NCBI GenBank assembly: GCA_963678925.1 | Contig: OY787533.1 | Span: 4,030,001-4,094,000 of the forward strand | Reading direction: 5' to 3' | Source of the DNA: G963665925 sp963678925 | GTDB lineage: Bacteria; Bacillota; Clostridia; Peptostreptococcales; Acidaminobacteraceae | DNA length: 64,000 bases | In this document: piece by piece, positions 24,727 to 33,405 of the stretch | How the letters are laid out: the number at the start of each line of letters is the position of its first letter | How positions within the stretch are numbered: the first letter of the stretch is position 1 | The notes under the pieces: model-generated | Told to the model about the DNA's origin: nothing | What the model saw: the letters and a program-made list of their open reading frames with translations, nothing else | Databases searched by the model: none | Made by a program: the position numbers and the translations under genes

Positions 24727-27700
24727 ATGAATATTGGACAAATTTCCGTAAAAGGCAAATATTTTGTGCTCTCTCTGTCAATTGCAATTGCGATATTTGG
24801 GCTGTTCGCAGCATTTACTTTGAAAACACAGCTTTCACCTGATACAAGTGCACCAGCGGTTACTGTCCTGACTCAGTATCCAGGCGCTTCTGCACAAGAT
24901 GTAACTACAGATGTTGTTGAGCCTATGGAAGATGTTTTTGGAACCTTGGATGGTATTTCTGAAATCAAAGCTACGGCACAGGATAACATTGCGACAATCA
25001 GACTTGAGTTTACTTATGGATCAAGCGTGGATCAAGCTTCAATTGATGTTCAGAATGCACTTAGTAGGATAAGGGAGCAGTTGCCGGACACTATTAAGGA
25101 ACCACAAGTTTTAAAGTTCAGTACATCTGATAAACCCGTTGTGACTGTAAGTCTGAAGAGTAATACGACAGATCTCCGCGAAGTACGTCAAATTGCAGAA
25201 GATAGAATTGGATTTGAAATGCAGTTGGTAGATGGCGTAGCTTCAGTCAATTATTTTGGTGGAAATCGCTCTGAAATACAAGTCGTGCTTGATAGAAATA
25301 GGATGGAGGCCTATGGTCTTTCATACGATCAAGTAAATCAAACGCTTGTTCAAAATAACGTAAAAGCACCTGGTGGAAAAGTCGTAAATCGCGATAAGGA
25401 GATAATTGTTCGTGTAGATGCAGCCTTGGAAGATCTTTCAGACTTAGAAACCTTAAGATTCAATTTATCAGATGGGACCATGGTCTATTTGAAGGATGTA
25501 GCTCAGGTAAGCCTATCAAGTGAAGAACTCGAGAGTACGTATCAGTACAACGGAGAAGATGCAATTGCTATAATGGTTACGAAAAAAAGTGATGCAAATA
25601 CAGTTGATGTGGTTGAGCGTATTAAAAGTAAGCTGGATATTTTGCGTGATACCTATCCCTACATTCAATTTGAGCTCGCGCAAGATGACTCCATATTTAC
25701 AAATCAAATGATAGAAAACATGCGGTCGAGTGTGGCCCTTGCCATATTGTTTACAATGGTGATTATCCTTTTATTCATTACCAATATCAGTCAGTCAATG
25801 GTCATAAGTATTTCCATGCCACTTGTATTTTTGACAACGCTGGCCCTAATGAAAATGGCGGATATGAAGCTTGATATGGTGACGCTGTCAGCACTTATTC
25901 TGAGTATAGGATTTGTTGTAGATGGCGCAATTGTGGTCGTTGAGAACATCATGCACCATTTTCAGGAAGGCGGTAAGTCCATTTCTGATGCTGCGGTGGA
26001 TGGTACAAATGAAATTGCCCTCCCTAGTATCGCAGGAGCGACAACAACATTGATTGTTTTATTTCCTCTCCTGTTCATTGAGGGGTTTGTTGGAGAAATG
26101 TTCAGACCACTCTCTATGACACTCATATTTGCGATTACTGCTTCGATTGCCATAGCACTCATTATAATTCCACTTTTTACAGTGATTTTGAGTCGCTTTA
26201 AGTTTTCAAAAGCAGAAAAAATGGTCAGCCGTGTTTCAAAGCCTTTTAACCAGTGGATGGATAGAGTGCTTAATATATATATTGGGCTGCTCAGAAAGTC
26301 ACTGCGACATAAGTGGAAGCTGGTAGGGATTGTTGGCATTTTGCTAATTTCGAGTCTTGCTTTTATTCTTATCAATGGCATAGAGATGCTTCCTAAGTTT
26401 GATGGAGGAACTACGTTTGTTTCAATCGAAATGGAGCAAGGAAGTCAGTTGGAAAAGACTAAAGGCGTCATTGAAGAAATTCAGGCATATTTGGATGAAC
26501 AGGAAAATGTTCTGAACTATGATGCTCAAATCGGATACGAAAAAGAGAGCACCATGCTCAGTGATTTTGGTGTTATGGGTGAAAACCAGGCGCTGATTAC
26601 TGTAAACCTCTCTCCTCGAAACTCGAGGAAAGAGTCAATTTGGACATTTCAAGAAAAATTAAGGAAGAGAATTTCCTTAATTCCAGATGTAGAACGCTAT
26701 GTGGTAAAAGAAAAGGGTGGAACTGCGACAAGTAGCTCTACTGCACCGATAGATGTGATTATAAAAGGTGATAACCAGGAGATTCTCCACAAAATAGCTG
26801 TGTCATTAGAAGAAGCTATCCGTAAAGTTGAGGGAACAACGAATGTATACATGAGTTTCAATATGGACAATCAGGAGTTGACGGTAGTTCCAAATCTGGA
26901 GAAACTTCAAAATCTTGGACTGACAAGTGCAGCTTTGGCACAGCAGATATACAGGTCAGTTGAAGGCGTTTCCGATACAGAGATGGATATACAGGACACA
27001 GATGCGTTAGATATTCTCCTTATTTATGATGAAAAGTACAGATCGACGGATTCTGATTTAATGGATCTGAGCATTACAGCGCCCTCGGGAGTAAGGGTAC
27101 CCTTAAGAAGCTTGGCCAGTGTTGAAATGAATAAGAGGTCAAATATGGTCACGAAAGAAAACCTGGAATATACCATTGATATCTTGGGTTACACAGACGA
27201 TAGAGCATATAGCCATGTAACGGGTGATATTAATGAAATTCTACGCACATGGCCATTACCAAGAGGTTATTCTGCGGCACTTACTGGTGAAAGTGCAGAT
27301 ATGGGTGAATCCATGCAGGATATGCTGTTCTTGCTGGGGCTCGCAGTGATTTTTGTTTATCTCGTCCTTGTGCCTCAGTTCAATTCCTTCATTCACCCTA
27401 TAACAATTATGGCATCAATACCATTGGTAATAATAGGTATTGCACCAGCCCTGGCTATCAGTGGAAAATATGTATCGATGCCAGTCCTGCTAGGATTCAT
27501 ACTATTGGCTGGGACAGTTGTAAATAATGCGATTTTGGTTATTGATTACGCACTTAAGAAACAGGAAGAAGGCCTTGGTGCTGAAGCGGCAGTGATTGAA
27601 GCAGTTAAGAGCCGCTATCGTCCTATTATGATGACTGCATTCTCAGATGTGGTAGGTATGATGCCTTTGGCATTGCAGCTCGCACTTGGTTCCGAACGAT

Positions 27701-27801
27701 TTTCACCATTAGCAATTACAGTCATTGGCGGCATTTTGTCAGCTACATTTCTAACGATGATTGTCATTCCGGTACTATTTGTCACATTTCAGCATGAGTA
27801 A
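24727..27801 (+). CDS. RND-family efflux transporter (second)
   Basis: This RND pump of about 1024 residues has the standard duplicated layout: helix 1 near residues 12-32, a large loop, helices 2-6 around 335-480 with SALILSIGFVVDGAIVVVEN, a second loop, and final helices from about 860 with FILLAGTVVNNAILVIDYAL. The N-terminal motif PAVTVLTQYPGASAQDV is typical of the family. The frame is open from GTG 24718, but GAGGGAG is better placed for ATG 24727. It differs clearly from the pump at 5031, so the two are not recent duplicates. The substrate is unknown; local TetR control suggests a toxic compound. Confidence 0.9.
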   Translation: MNIGQISVKGKYFVLSLSIAIAIFGLFAAFTLKTQLSPDTSAPAVTVLTQYPGASAQDVTTDVVEPMEDVFGTLDGISEIKATAQDNIATIRLEFTYGSSVDQASIDVQNALSRIREQLPDTIKEPQVLKFSTSDKPVVTVSLKSNTTDLREVRQIAEDRIGFEMQLVDGVASVNYFGGNRSEIQVVLDRNRMEAYGLSYDQVNQTLVQNNVKAPGGKVVNRDKEIIVRVDAALEDLSDLETLRFNLSDGTMVYLKDVAQVSLSSEELESTYQYNGEDAIAIMVTKKSDANTVDVVERIKSKLDILRDTYPYIQFELAQDDSIFTNQMIENMRSSVALAILFTMVIILLFITNISQSMVISISMPLVFLTTLALMKMADMKLDMVTLSALILSIGFVVDGAIVVVENIMHHFQEGGKSISDAAVDGTNEIALPSIAGATTTLIVLFPLLFIEGFVGEMFRPLSMTLIFAITASIAIALIIIPLFTVILSRFKFSKAEKMVSRVSKPFNQWMDRVLNIYIGLLRKSLRHKWKLVGIVGILLISSLAFILINGIEMLPKFDGGTTFVSIEMEQGSQLEKTKGVIEEIQAYLDEQENVLNYDAQIGYEKESTMLSDFGVMGENQALITVNLSPRNSRKESIWTFQEKLRKRISLIPDVERYVVKEKGGTATSSSTAPIDVIIKGDNQEILHKIAVSLEEAIRKVEGTTNVYMSFNMDNQELTVVPNLEKLQNLGLTSAALAQQIYRSVEGVSDTEMDIQDTDALDILLIYDEKYRSTDSDLMDLSITAPSGVRVPLRSLASVEMNKRSNMVTKENLEYTIDILGYTDDRAYSHVTGDINEILRTWPLPRGYSAALTGESADMGESMQDMLFLLGLAVIFVYLVLVPQFNSFIHPITIMASIPLVIIGIAPALAISGKYVSMPVLLGFILLAGTVVNNAILVIDYALKKQEEGLGAEAAVIEAVKSRYRPIMMTAFSDVVGMMPLALQLALGSERFSPLAITVIGGILSATFLTMIVIPVLFVTFQHE

Positions 27802-27916
27802 TGGCACAAATATATGATTGGACCATTTTTTTAATTGAAAGAGGTGATATGAATGTAAATATTGATTCTTTCACAAGGCAAGTTTAATATTTTGTATTTA
27901 AATGAGGAGAAAGATA

Positions 27917-28240
27917 ATGATAGAAAAAATATTCAAGTACAGTACAGCAGATGTAAATGCTGTAGAAAAGCTAATCATGGATGAGAATGTGAATTACATT
28001 CATATGGTATTTAACAAGGGTGAAGGTTTACCTGAACACTATTCGAATTCAAATGTTTATATGAATGTAGTACGTGGAACGTTGACGATTAGACTAGAAG
28101 ACCAGGAGGCACATAAATATGACAAAGGTACCCTCCTTGAAATTCCATACGGCATTAAAATGAATGTTGGAAATAGCAACGATGATGCACTTGAGATGTT
28201 TGTTGTAAAGGCACCCGCGCCACAAAATTATGTGAAATAG
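27917..28240 (+). CDS. Small cupin-domain protein
   Basis: This single-domain cupin has about 107 residues. EGLPEHYSNSNVYMNVVRGTL (in part, EHYSNSNVYMNVVRG) corresponds to cupin motif 1 and GTLLEIPYGIKMNV to motif 2, though the usual metal-binding histidines are largely missing: only one histidine lies in motif 1. It may therefore be a non-catalytic or ligand-binding cupin. AGGAG before ATG 27917 decides the start over ATG 27902. A terminator follows immediately. Its function is unknown, and there is no clear tie to the RND module upstream. Confidence 0.75.
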   Translation: MIEKIFKYSTADVNAVEKLIMDENVNYIHMVFNKGEGLPEHYSNSNVYMNVVRGTLTIRLEDQEAHKYDKGTLLEIPYGIKMNVGNSNDDALEMFVVKAPAPQNYVK

Positions 28241-28252
28241 AAATCACTTGTG

Positions 28253-28284
28253 AAAACACCTAAATATGAAATTTAGGTGTTTTT
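28253..28284 (+). terminator. Terminator of the cupin gene
   Basis: AAAACACCTAAAT and ATTTAGGTGTTTT form a perfect long stem with a T-tail. Confidence 0.85.
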
Positions 28285-28346
28285 ATGATATCGATAAAAC
28301 CGCATAAACAGTGCAATCGATATGAAATATATGATTTTGCTAGGAT

Positions 28347-28388
28347 GTAACATACGTTACGGATTTAGAGAATCAATTTGCATACAAT
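28347..28388 (+). promoter_or_regulatory. Hemerythrin promoter with dyad at -41.5
   Basis: GTAACATACGTTAC lies at 28347-28360 and TACAAT at 28383-28388, so the dyad centre is at -41.5 if the -10 box ends at -7. The architecture is the same as at 10789. No -35 box is visible. Confidence 0.65.
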
Positions 28389-28490
28389 AAGAGCATGTTA
28401 ATGAACGTATGATTCGTTAAGAGAAAAACTTTGATATATAGAGGTTTTTATTACAATGTTGACTCACAGCATGTCTAGGAGGAAGAGAAA

Positions 28491-28904
28491 ATGGCAAATA
28501 TTGATCAAATGATTAAGGCGCATGAGAATATTAGAAGCACCATTTTAGAGATTACAAGGAACTTAGAAAATATTGAAGAAAACGCAGCGATAATTGCTAG
28601 GTCTATTAGTCAACTGGCTGGTGCTATAAAAATTCATCTTGGCAATGAGGACCGATTTTTGTATCCAGCGATGAAGAATAGCATTGACCCGATGCTTCAG
28701 AAAAAGGCAAATGATTTCCAGAATGAAATGGGTAATCTGAGCACAGACTTCATGGTATTCAAGGATAATTATAATACCAAATCAAGAATCTTGAATAATA
28801 GAATGAATGCGAAAAAGGATATCGAGAATATGTGCGACAGGATTATCAAGCGTATGGATAGGGAGGATAATGAACTATATCCTCTAGGAAAACGTGTTAT
28901 GTAA
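28491..28904 (+). CDS. Hemerythrin-domain protein
   Basis: This 137-residue four-helix-bundle protein shows hemerythrin features: a first histidine in KAHENIRSTI, IHLGNEDRFLYPAM matching the H-x3-E...LYP block, and a final DREDNELYPLG where the usual histidine is replaced. Such domains hold a diiron site and bind O2 or NO; RIC/YtfE-type relatives repair iron-sulfur clusters after nitrosative stress. GGAGG precedes the ATG. It is a single-gene unit whose promoter carries the same dyad as the NapH-like, permease and asr promoters. Loss of one or two iron ligands means the site may be atypical. Confidence 0.75.
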   Translation: MANIDQMIKAHENIRSTILEITRNLENIEENAAIIARSISQLAGAIKIHLGNEDRFLYPAMKNSIDPMLQKKANDFQNEMGNLSTDFMVFKDNYNTKSRILNNRMNAKKDIENMCDRIIKRMDREDNELYPLGKRVM

Positions 28905-28950
28905 TTTGATTTAAGTTACACCAAATAGAAAAAATAAATTTGATTGACTT

Positions 28951-28997
28951 TAAAGTCCACTCTGTGAGCGCTTAGCTTCTCCATGGGGTGGACTTTA
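28951..28997 (+). terminator. Long-loop hairpin after the hemerythrin gene
   Basis: TAAAGTCCAC and GTGGACTTTA pair perfectly around a 27-nt loop. The tail is ATATTC, so termination efficiency is uncertain. Confidence 0.4.
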
Positions 28998-29095
28998 ATA
29001 TTCACTTTGTCAGCTTATGGAGGAACTCGCAGTTTGAGATTATCATCAACCTGAATAATTAGCCGGACATACAATATGACAATCGGGTCATAATG

Positions 29096-29137
29096 GTATC
29101 ATCGGTTACTGAATAGAACTGTTTGTTAATATACAAT
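29096..29137 (+). promoter_or_regulatory. asr operon promoter with variant dyad at -41.5
   Basis: GTATCATCGGTTAC (29096-29109) differs from the GTAAC-N4-GTTAC dyad by one base. TACAAT lies at 29132-29137, which again puts the dyad centre exactly at -41.5. It was predicted from the other three promoters and then found at the expected distance. Confidence 0.55.
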
Positions 29138-29148
29138 CAAAATCATTA

Positions 29149-29187
29149 AAACCGATTGATTTGCTAAGGATTGAATCTTATCGGTTT
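29149..29187 (+). promoter_or_regulatory. Inverted repeat in the asr leader
   Basis: AAACCGAT and ATCGGTTT lie 23 nt apart within the predicted 5' untranslated region, 78 bp before asrA. There is no strong T-tail. It may be a weak attenuator or an RNA-stabilising hairpin. Confidence 0.35.
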
Positions 29188-29264
29188 AATTTGGGTCTAT
29201 TCCAATAACGGTATAGTCCCAAAATACAATATTTGATTGATAAAATACTAACAAAAGGAGACTA

Positions 29265-30293
29265 ATGATGGCATTCAGTTTAAAACATCAACTTTTTAAC
29301 ACCTATCTGGATGAACTATCCCAAAAGTATCGCATTTTTGGCCCAGTGCTTATGGCTGGAAAGGGGAAACATTCAGATACCGACGTTATTGGATATGGTG
29401 AAATCAACAGCTTGGATGACTTAGTAGTTGATAGGAAAAGCTTTTATTCGCCCAAAGAGATATTTTATCCAATAAGAGAATCTCTATTTTATTTTTCCAA
29501 AGATCAAATAACGGTACCTGATATTGATATTAAGCCCATACTCTTGTTTTTAAGACCTTGTGACATAAACGGAATCAAACGCCTTGATGAAATCTTTTTA
29601 CAAAATGGTGACTTTTCTGATTTTTATTATCAAAGAAGACGTGAGCTTTTAAAATTTGCCATGATTGAATGTACAGATGGTTTCGATAGTTGCTACTGTG
29701 TATCAATGAATGCAAATAGAACCGAAGACTATGCCTTAGCAGCTAGTTTTGGTGACCAGGAAATTAAGATGAAAGTCAATGATGAAAGTCTGCTTACTGA
29801 TTGTTTGAATAACGCAAAAATACTAGATTTTGAGCCATCGTTTGTACAAGAAAATCAAGTAAAGGTGACGATTCCACCAGTTGAAAAAGTGACAGCAGAG
29901 ATTTTTGATAATGATGTGTGGAAAGAATATACGCGTCGCTGTGTTGCTTGTGGCAGGTGTAATACATCATGTATAACATGCAGTTGCTTCACAATGCAGG
30001 ATGTACACACACAAACAAATCAGCAGGTTGGTGAAAGACGTCGGATTTGGGCTGGATGTCACATTGATGGCTTTACTGATATGGCGGGCGGGCATGGATT
30101 CCGTGGTAAGAATGGAGAGCGCATGCGATTTAAGACCATGCACAAAATAAATGATTTCCATAAGCGTTTTGGATACCATATGTGTGTTGGATGTGGACGC
30201 TGTGATGATGTTTGCCCTGAATACATATCTTTCTCAAAATGTATCAATAAATTAAATGAGATAGTTGAAGGGGGTGCAACTAATGATAAATAG
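29265..30293 (+). CDS. asrA: Anaerobic sulfite reductase subunit A
   Basis: AsrA is the iron-sulfur electron-transfer subunit of dissimilatory-type anaerobic sulfite reductase, which reduces sulfite to sulfide with NADH. The 342-residue protein carries two cysteine clusters near the C-terminus, CVACGRCNTSCITCSCF (residues 226-242) and CVGCGRCDDVCPEY (about 306-319), which bind [4Fe-4S] centres. AAAAGGAG precedes two adjacent ATGs; I use the first. It overlaps asrB by 11 bp. It leads an asrABC operon extended by a ferritin-like gene and a formate/nitrite-family channel. Confidence 0.95.
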   Translation: MMAFSLKHQLFNTYLDELSQKYRIFGPVLMAGKGKHSDTDVIGYGEINSLDDLVVDRKSFYSPKEIFYPIRESLFYFSKDQITVPDIDIKPILLFLRPCDINGIKRLDEIFLQNGDFSDFYYQRRRELLKFAMIECTDGFDSCYCVSMNANRTEDYALAASFGDQEIKMKVNDESLLTDCLNNAKILDFEPSFVQENQVKVTIPPVEKVTAEIFDNDVWKEYTRRCVACGRCNTSCITCSCFTMQDVHTQTNQQVGERRRIWAGCHIDGFTDMAGGHGFRGKNGERMRFKTMHKINDFHKRFGYHMCVGCGRCDDVCPEYISFSKCINKLNEIVEGGATNDK

Positions 30294-31074
30294 TTATCTA
30301 CCCGAGGTATATAAGGTTCTGTCTATTAAGGCCGAAACAGAGATTGATTCCACTTTCATAATTGAGAAGAAAGAGGAACTTATCGGTGGACAGTTCATGG
30401 AAATATCCATTCCTGGTGTAGGCGAAGCGCCAATATCTATAAGCGATTTTGACCAGAGCACACTTTCAATGACCATAAGAAGAGTAGGACGTTTGACAGA
30501 CTCAGTTTTTGAACTGCAACCTGGAGACTCGATTTTCATGAGAGGTCCATATGGCAATGGATTTGATTTAGATTCTTATAAGAATTCTAAACTGATAGTC
30601 ATTGCGGGAGGTACAGGCTTAGCTCCCGTTAAAAATGTTATTCGCTACTTTCATGAGCATGCTGAGGAGCTTCTTTCATTCCAAGTCATTGTGGGTTTTA
30701 AATCGCCTGAAGATATGCTGTTTGAAAGTGATCTTGTAGCTTGGGCAAAAGATTTCAATTTGACAGTTACAGTTGATTATGCTTCTGAAGAATGGACAGG
30801 AAAGACTGGTTTGGTTACGACACATATTAGAGATTTGGACCTTTCGGATTTGCCAAAAACGAAAGCTATCGTTGTCGGACCACCACTTATGATGAAGTTT
30901 ACAACCTTGGAGTTGATCAAACAAGGGATACCGGAAGAAAACATCACAGTTTCATTTGAAAGGAAGATGAGTTGTGGGATTGGTAAATGTGGTCACTGTA
31001 AGATTGACGAAACTTATGTTTGCCTGGAAGGTCCAGTATTTAGTTATGTAAAAGCGAAAAAAATGTTTGATTAG
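30283..31074 (+). CDS. asrB: Anaerobic sulfite reductase subunit B
   Basis: AsrB is the flavin and NAD(P)H-binding subunit, similar to ferredoxin-NADP reductases and dihydroorotate dehydrogenase subunit PyrK. The 263-residue protein has an N-terminal FAD-binding barrel (IRRVGRLTDSVFELQPGD), the nucleotide-binding IVIAGGTGLAPVKNV near residue 100 and a C-terminal cysteine cluster CGIGKCGHCKIDETYVC for a [2Fe-2S] centre. GGGGGTG lies before ATG 30283 within asrA. It ends 11 bp before asrC. It passes electrons from NADH through AsrA to the siroheme subunit. Confidence 0.95.
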   Translation: MINSYLPEVYKVLSIKAETEIDSTFIIEKKEELIGGQFMEISIPGVGEAPISISDFDQSTLSMTIRRVGRLTDSVFELQPGDSIFMRGPYGNGFDLDSYKNSKLIVIAGGTGLAPVKNVIRYFHEHAEELLSFQVIVGFKSPEDMLFESDLVAWAKDFNLTVTVDYASEEWTGKTGLVTTHIRDLDLSDLPKTKAIVVGPPLMMKFTTLELIKQGIPEENITVSFERKMSCGIGKCGHCKIDETYVCLEGPVFSYVKAKKMFD

Positions 31075-31085
31075 GAGGTGGAGAT

Positions 31086-32063
31086 GTGAGTGTAGATCGT
31101 AAAAAAGTCACGAAAAATGCATATAGAATTACAAAAAACAGAGATAAAACCTGTCTCCGAATACGTGTACCAGGCGGGCATCTGAAAGCGGAATATTTAT
31201 CTTTGGTTCAGAGTATTGCAGATGATTATGGAAATGGAACCGTGCATCTTACAGCCAGACAAGGCTTTGAAATACCAGGTATGCCATTCGATGATATTTC
31301 AGAGATCAATCAAATAATTCAACCCATGATTCAATCGCTAGGCTTGGAAATGGACATAACAGAGGATGGATATCCTGCAGCTGGTACACGGAACATGTCA
31401 GCTTGTATAGGCAATAGAGTCTGTCCATTTGCCAATGCGGATACAACCGCTCTAGCTCAAAGACTGGAGAGAGAATACTATCCAAATGATCTTCACTTTA
31501 AAATAGCAGTAACTGGTTGTCCAAACGACTGCATTAAAGCTCATATGCAGGACTTTGGGATTATCTGTACAACCATTCCGCAGTATGATGCAAGTCGCTG
31601 CATAACATGTGAAGCATGTGTCAAAAACTGCAAAAGGAAAGTAACTGGTGCCTTAACGAGTGTAGAGTTCAATATAGAACGCGATACAGAAAAGTGTATT
31701 GGTTGTGGCGAGTGTATCCTTAAATGTCCTACAGGTGCATGGACACGAAGTGAAAAAAAATACTTCAAAATGGTCATTATGGGGCGCACTGGGAAAAGAA
31801 ATCCTCGCATTGCTATGCCTTTTATAAAGTGGGCCACTGAGGATGTCATCGTGGAAATAATTAAGAACACTTATGGATTTGTAGAACAGCATATTGACCG
31901 CTCCCTTGCTAAAGAGCATATAGGATATATTGTAGATCGAGTCGGATATCATGCGTTCAAAGAACATGTAATGAGTAATGTGATTTTGAATCCTGAGGCT
32001 CAAGTGGCAGAACATATTCAGTGGTCTGGATATTGGTATAAACAAGACAACCAGTTCAAATAG
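31086..32063 (+). CDS. asrC: Anaerobic sulfite reductase subunit C (siroheme)
   Basis: AsrC is the catalytic siroheme/[4Fe-4S] subunit. The 325-residue protein has the coupled-cluster cysteines as CIGNRVC and GCPNDC (about residues 113-155), the C-x5-C...C-x3-C signature of sulfite and nitrite reductases. A ferredoxin insert follows with CITCEACVKNCKRK and CIGCGECILKCP. The start is GTG 31086, set by AGGAGGTG directly before it. It is followed after 12 bp by a ferritin-like gene. Whether the main substrate is sulfite or nitrite is not decided by sequence, but linkage to asrAB argues for sulfite. Confidence 0.95.
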   Translation: MSVDRKKVTKNAYRITKNRDKTCLRIRVPGGHLKAEYLSLVQSIADDYGNGTVHLTARQGFEIPGMPFDDISEINQIIQPMIQSLGLEMDITEDGYPAAGTRNMSACIGNRVCPFANADTTALAQRLEREYYPNDLHFKIAVTGCPNDCIKAHMQDFGIICTTIPQYDASRCITCEACVKNCKRKVTGALTSVEFNIERDTEKCIGCGECILKCPTGAWTRSEKKYFKMVIMGRTGKRNPRIAMPFIKWATEDVIVEIIKNTYGFVEQHIDRSLAKEHIGYIVDRVGYHAFKEHVMSNVILNPEAQVAEHIQWSGYWYKQDNQFK

Positions 32064-32075
32064 GGAGGATTTGGC

Positions 32076-32531
32076 ATGAATGCTATTTTCACAATGGAAG
32101 ATTTGCTGAACGTTTTAATAGAGCTTGAAAAAATGGGCAATAGGAATTACGTTGAAATGGCACGTAAGACAGCTGACTCCAAACTCCGTGATTTCTTCGA
32201 AAGATTGGCTGAGCAAGAACTTGAGCACAAATCCACTTACGAAGTCTATAAAGCCTTATTTGTTAATTTTGAGCATAATCAATTAACAGAAGAGTATATT
32301 AGTTATATGAATGTGTTGCTAAGCAATACAGTTGGAATGCTTAAGTCTGCAACCGATTTAAATGATATTACTGCATGTTATAACATGGCGATAAGCCTTG
32401 AAAAGGATACAATTTTACTACTAACTGAATTGAAAAAGTTAGTTCCAGAATATCGGTATGCTGATATTGAAAAACTAGTTAACGAAGAACGCCAACACCT
32501 TAAACTTCTCCATGAGAATCCGCTTGACTAG
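32076..32531 (+). CDS. Ferritin-like/rubrerythrin-type diiron protein
   Basis: This 151-residue all-helical protein has the ferritin-like pattern E-x6-Y and ExxH repeats: LIELEKMGNRNYVEMA, AEQELEHKSTYEVY, and AISLEKDT with NEERQHLKLLH at the end. These give two ExxH motifs and two lone glutamates, sufficient for a diiron site. It lacks the C-terminal rubredoxin domain of true rubrerythrins. GGAGG precedes the ATG. It sits between asrC and the FNT channel gene (26 bp to the latter) and is clearly part of the operon. A role in peroxide or oxygen protection of the reductase is plausible but not shown. Confidence 0.75.
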   Translation: MNAIFTMEDLLNVLIELEKMGNRNYVEMARKTADSKLRDFFERLAEQELEHKSTYEVYKALFVNFEHNQLTEEYISYMNVLLSNTVGMLKSATDLNDITACYNMAISLEKDTILLLTELKKLVPEYRYADIEKLVNEERQHLKLLHENPLD

Positions 32532-32557
32532 GTGTGCGCAAAAAGGAGAAGCAGATT

Positions 32558-33319
32558 ATGTATCAAGAGATTCTTGACAATGTTGGAAATATTGCAATTA
32601 GTAAGGCGACTTTGCTGAAGAAAAGTATAATTAAATACCTGTTGCTATCGATGATGGCAGGTATATTTGTAGGTCTAGGAGTCATTCTTATTGCAACAAT
32701 AGGTGGTACCATTGGACCAAACCCATTTAGGAAGACAATCATGGGCGCCTCATTTGGAATTGCATTAAGTCTTGTTGTTATGGTAGGTTCTGAACTTTTT
32801 ACAGGTAATAATTTCATTATGATGATTGGATCACTGCAGAAAAAAGTTTCTTGGGGGAACAGTATTAAAATATGGATAGTATCCTACATAGGCAACTTGG
32901 TTGGGAGCATAATGCTTGCGTGGTTATACGTTTCAACAGGTTTGGTTAACGGTCCGTTGGCAGAATTCTTCATAGCGCTTAACTCTGGTAAAATGAGTGC
33001 ATCAGCAAGTAATCTTTTCTTCAAAGGGATACTTTGCAACTTGCTTGTATGTCTGGCAGTATTTTGCTTTATAAAAATGAAAACTGAGTCAGGTAAACTA
33101 ATCATGATATTCTGGTGTCTATTTGCTTTTATAACATCAGGGTTTGAACATAACATAGCAAATATGACTATTTTCAGCGTAGGATTATTGGCGCCACATC
33201 CCGAGACACTGACACTTTCTGCCGCAGCCCATAATCTGCTCTATGTAACTTTAGGAAACTTTGTTGGTGGAGCATTCCTACTAGGGGCAACCTATTGGTA
33301 TATAGGCAGCGATAAATAA
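32558..33319 (+). CDS. Formate/nitrite-transporter family channel, probable hydrosulfide or sulfite channel
   Basis: This FNT-family protein of about 253 residues has six transmembrane helices. SFGIALSLVVMVGSELFTGNN (in part, VGSELFTGNN), the GILCNLLVC segment and SGFEHNIANM are the FNT pore motifs. In Clostridioides difficile an FNT member encoded beside asrABC was shown to be a hydrosulfide channel, and the same linkage here suggests export of HS- made by AsrABC. AAGGAG before ATG 32558 decides the start over GTG 32534. Nitrite or formate transport is the alternative. A hairpin terminator follows. Confidence 0.85.
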   Translation: MYQEILDNVGNIAISKATLLKKSIIKYLLLSMMAGIFVGLGVILIATIGGTIGPNPFRKTIMGASFGIALSLVVMVGSELFTGNNFIMMIGSLQKKVSWGNSIKIWIVSYIGNLVGSIMLAWLYVSTGLVNGPLAEFFIALNSGKMSASASNLFFKGILCNLLVCLAVFCFIKMKTESGKLIMIFWCLFAFITSGFEHNIANMTIFSVGLLAPHPETLTLSAAAHNLLYVTLGNFVGGAFLLGATYWYIGSDK

Positions 33320-33372
33320 GTGTTTTATTGATTTGTCAACTTACAAAATATTTGGTGGTATTCAGAAACTAG

Positions 33373-33405
33373 GCGGTTGTCATTTAGGCAATCGCTTGTT
33401 TCTTT
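33373..33405 (+). terminator. Terminator of the asr operon
   Basis: GCGGTTGTC and GGCAATCGC pair with one wobble and are followed by TTGTTTCTTT. A separate short dyad, GATTAC-CGA-GTAATC, lies at 33478-33492, of unknown meaning. Confidence 0.6.

Noticed and set aside
27849..27887. Twelve-codon leader peptide frame before the cupin gene
   Set aside because: GAGGTG is too close to its ATG, there is no attenuator structure after it, and the cupin gene has its own good ribosome binding site.
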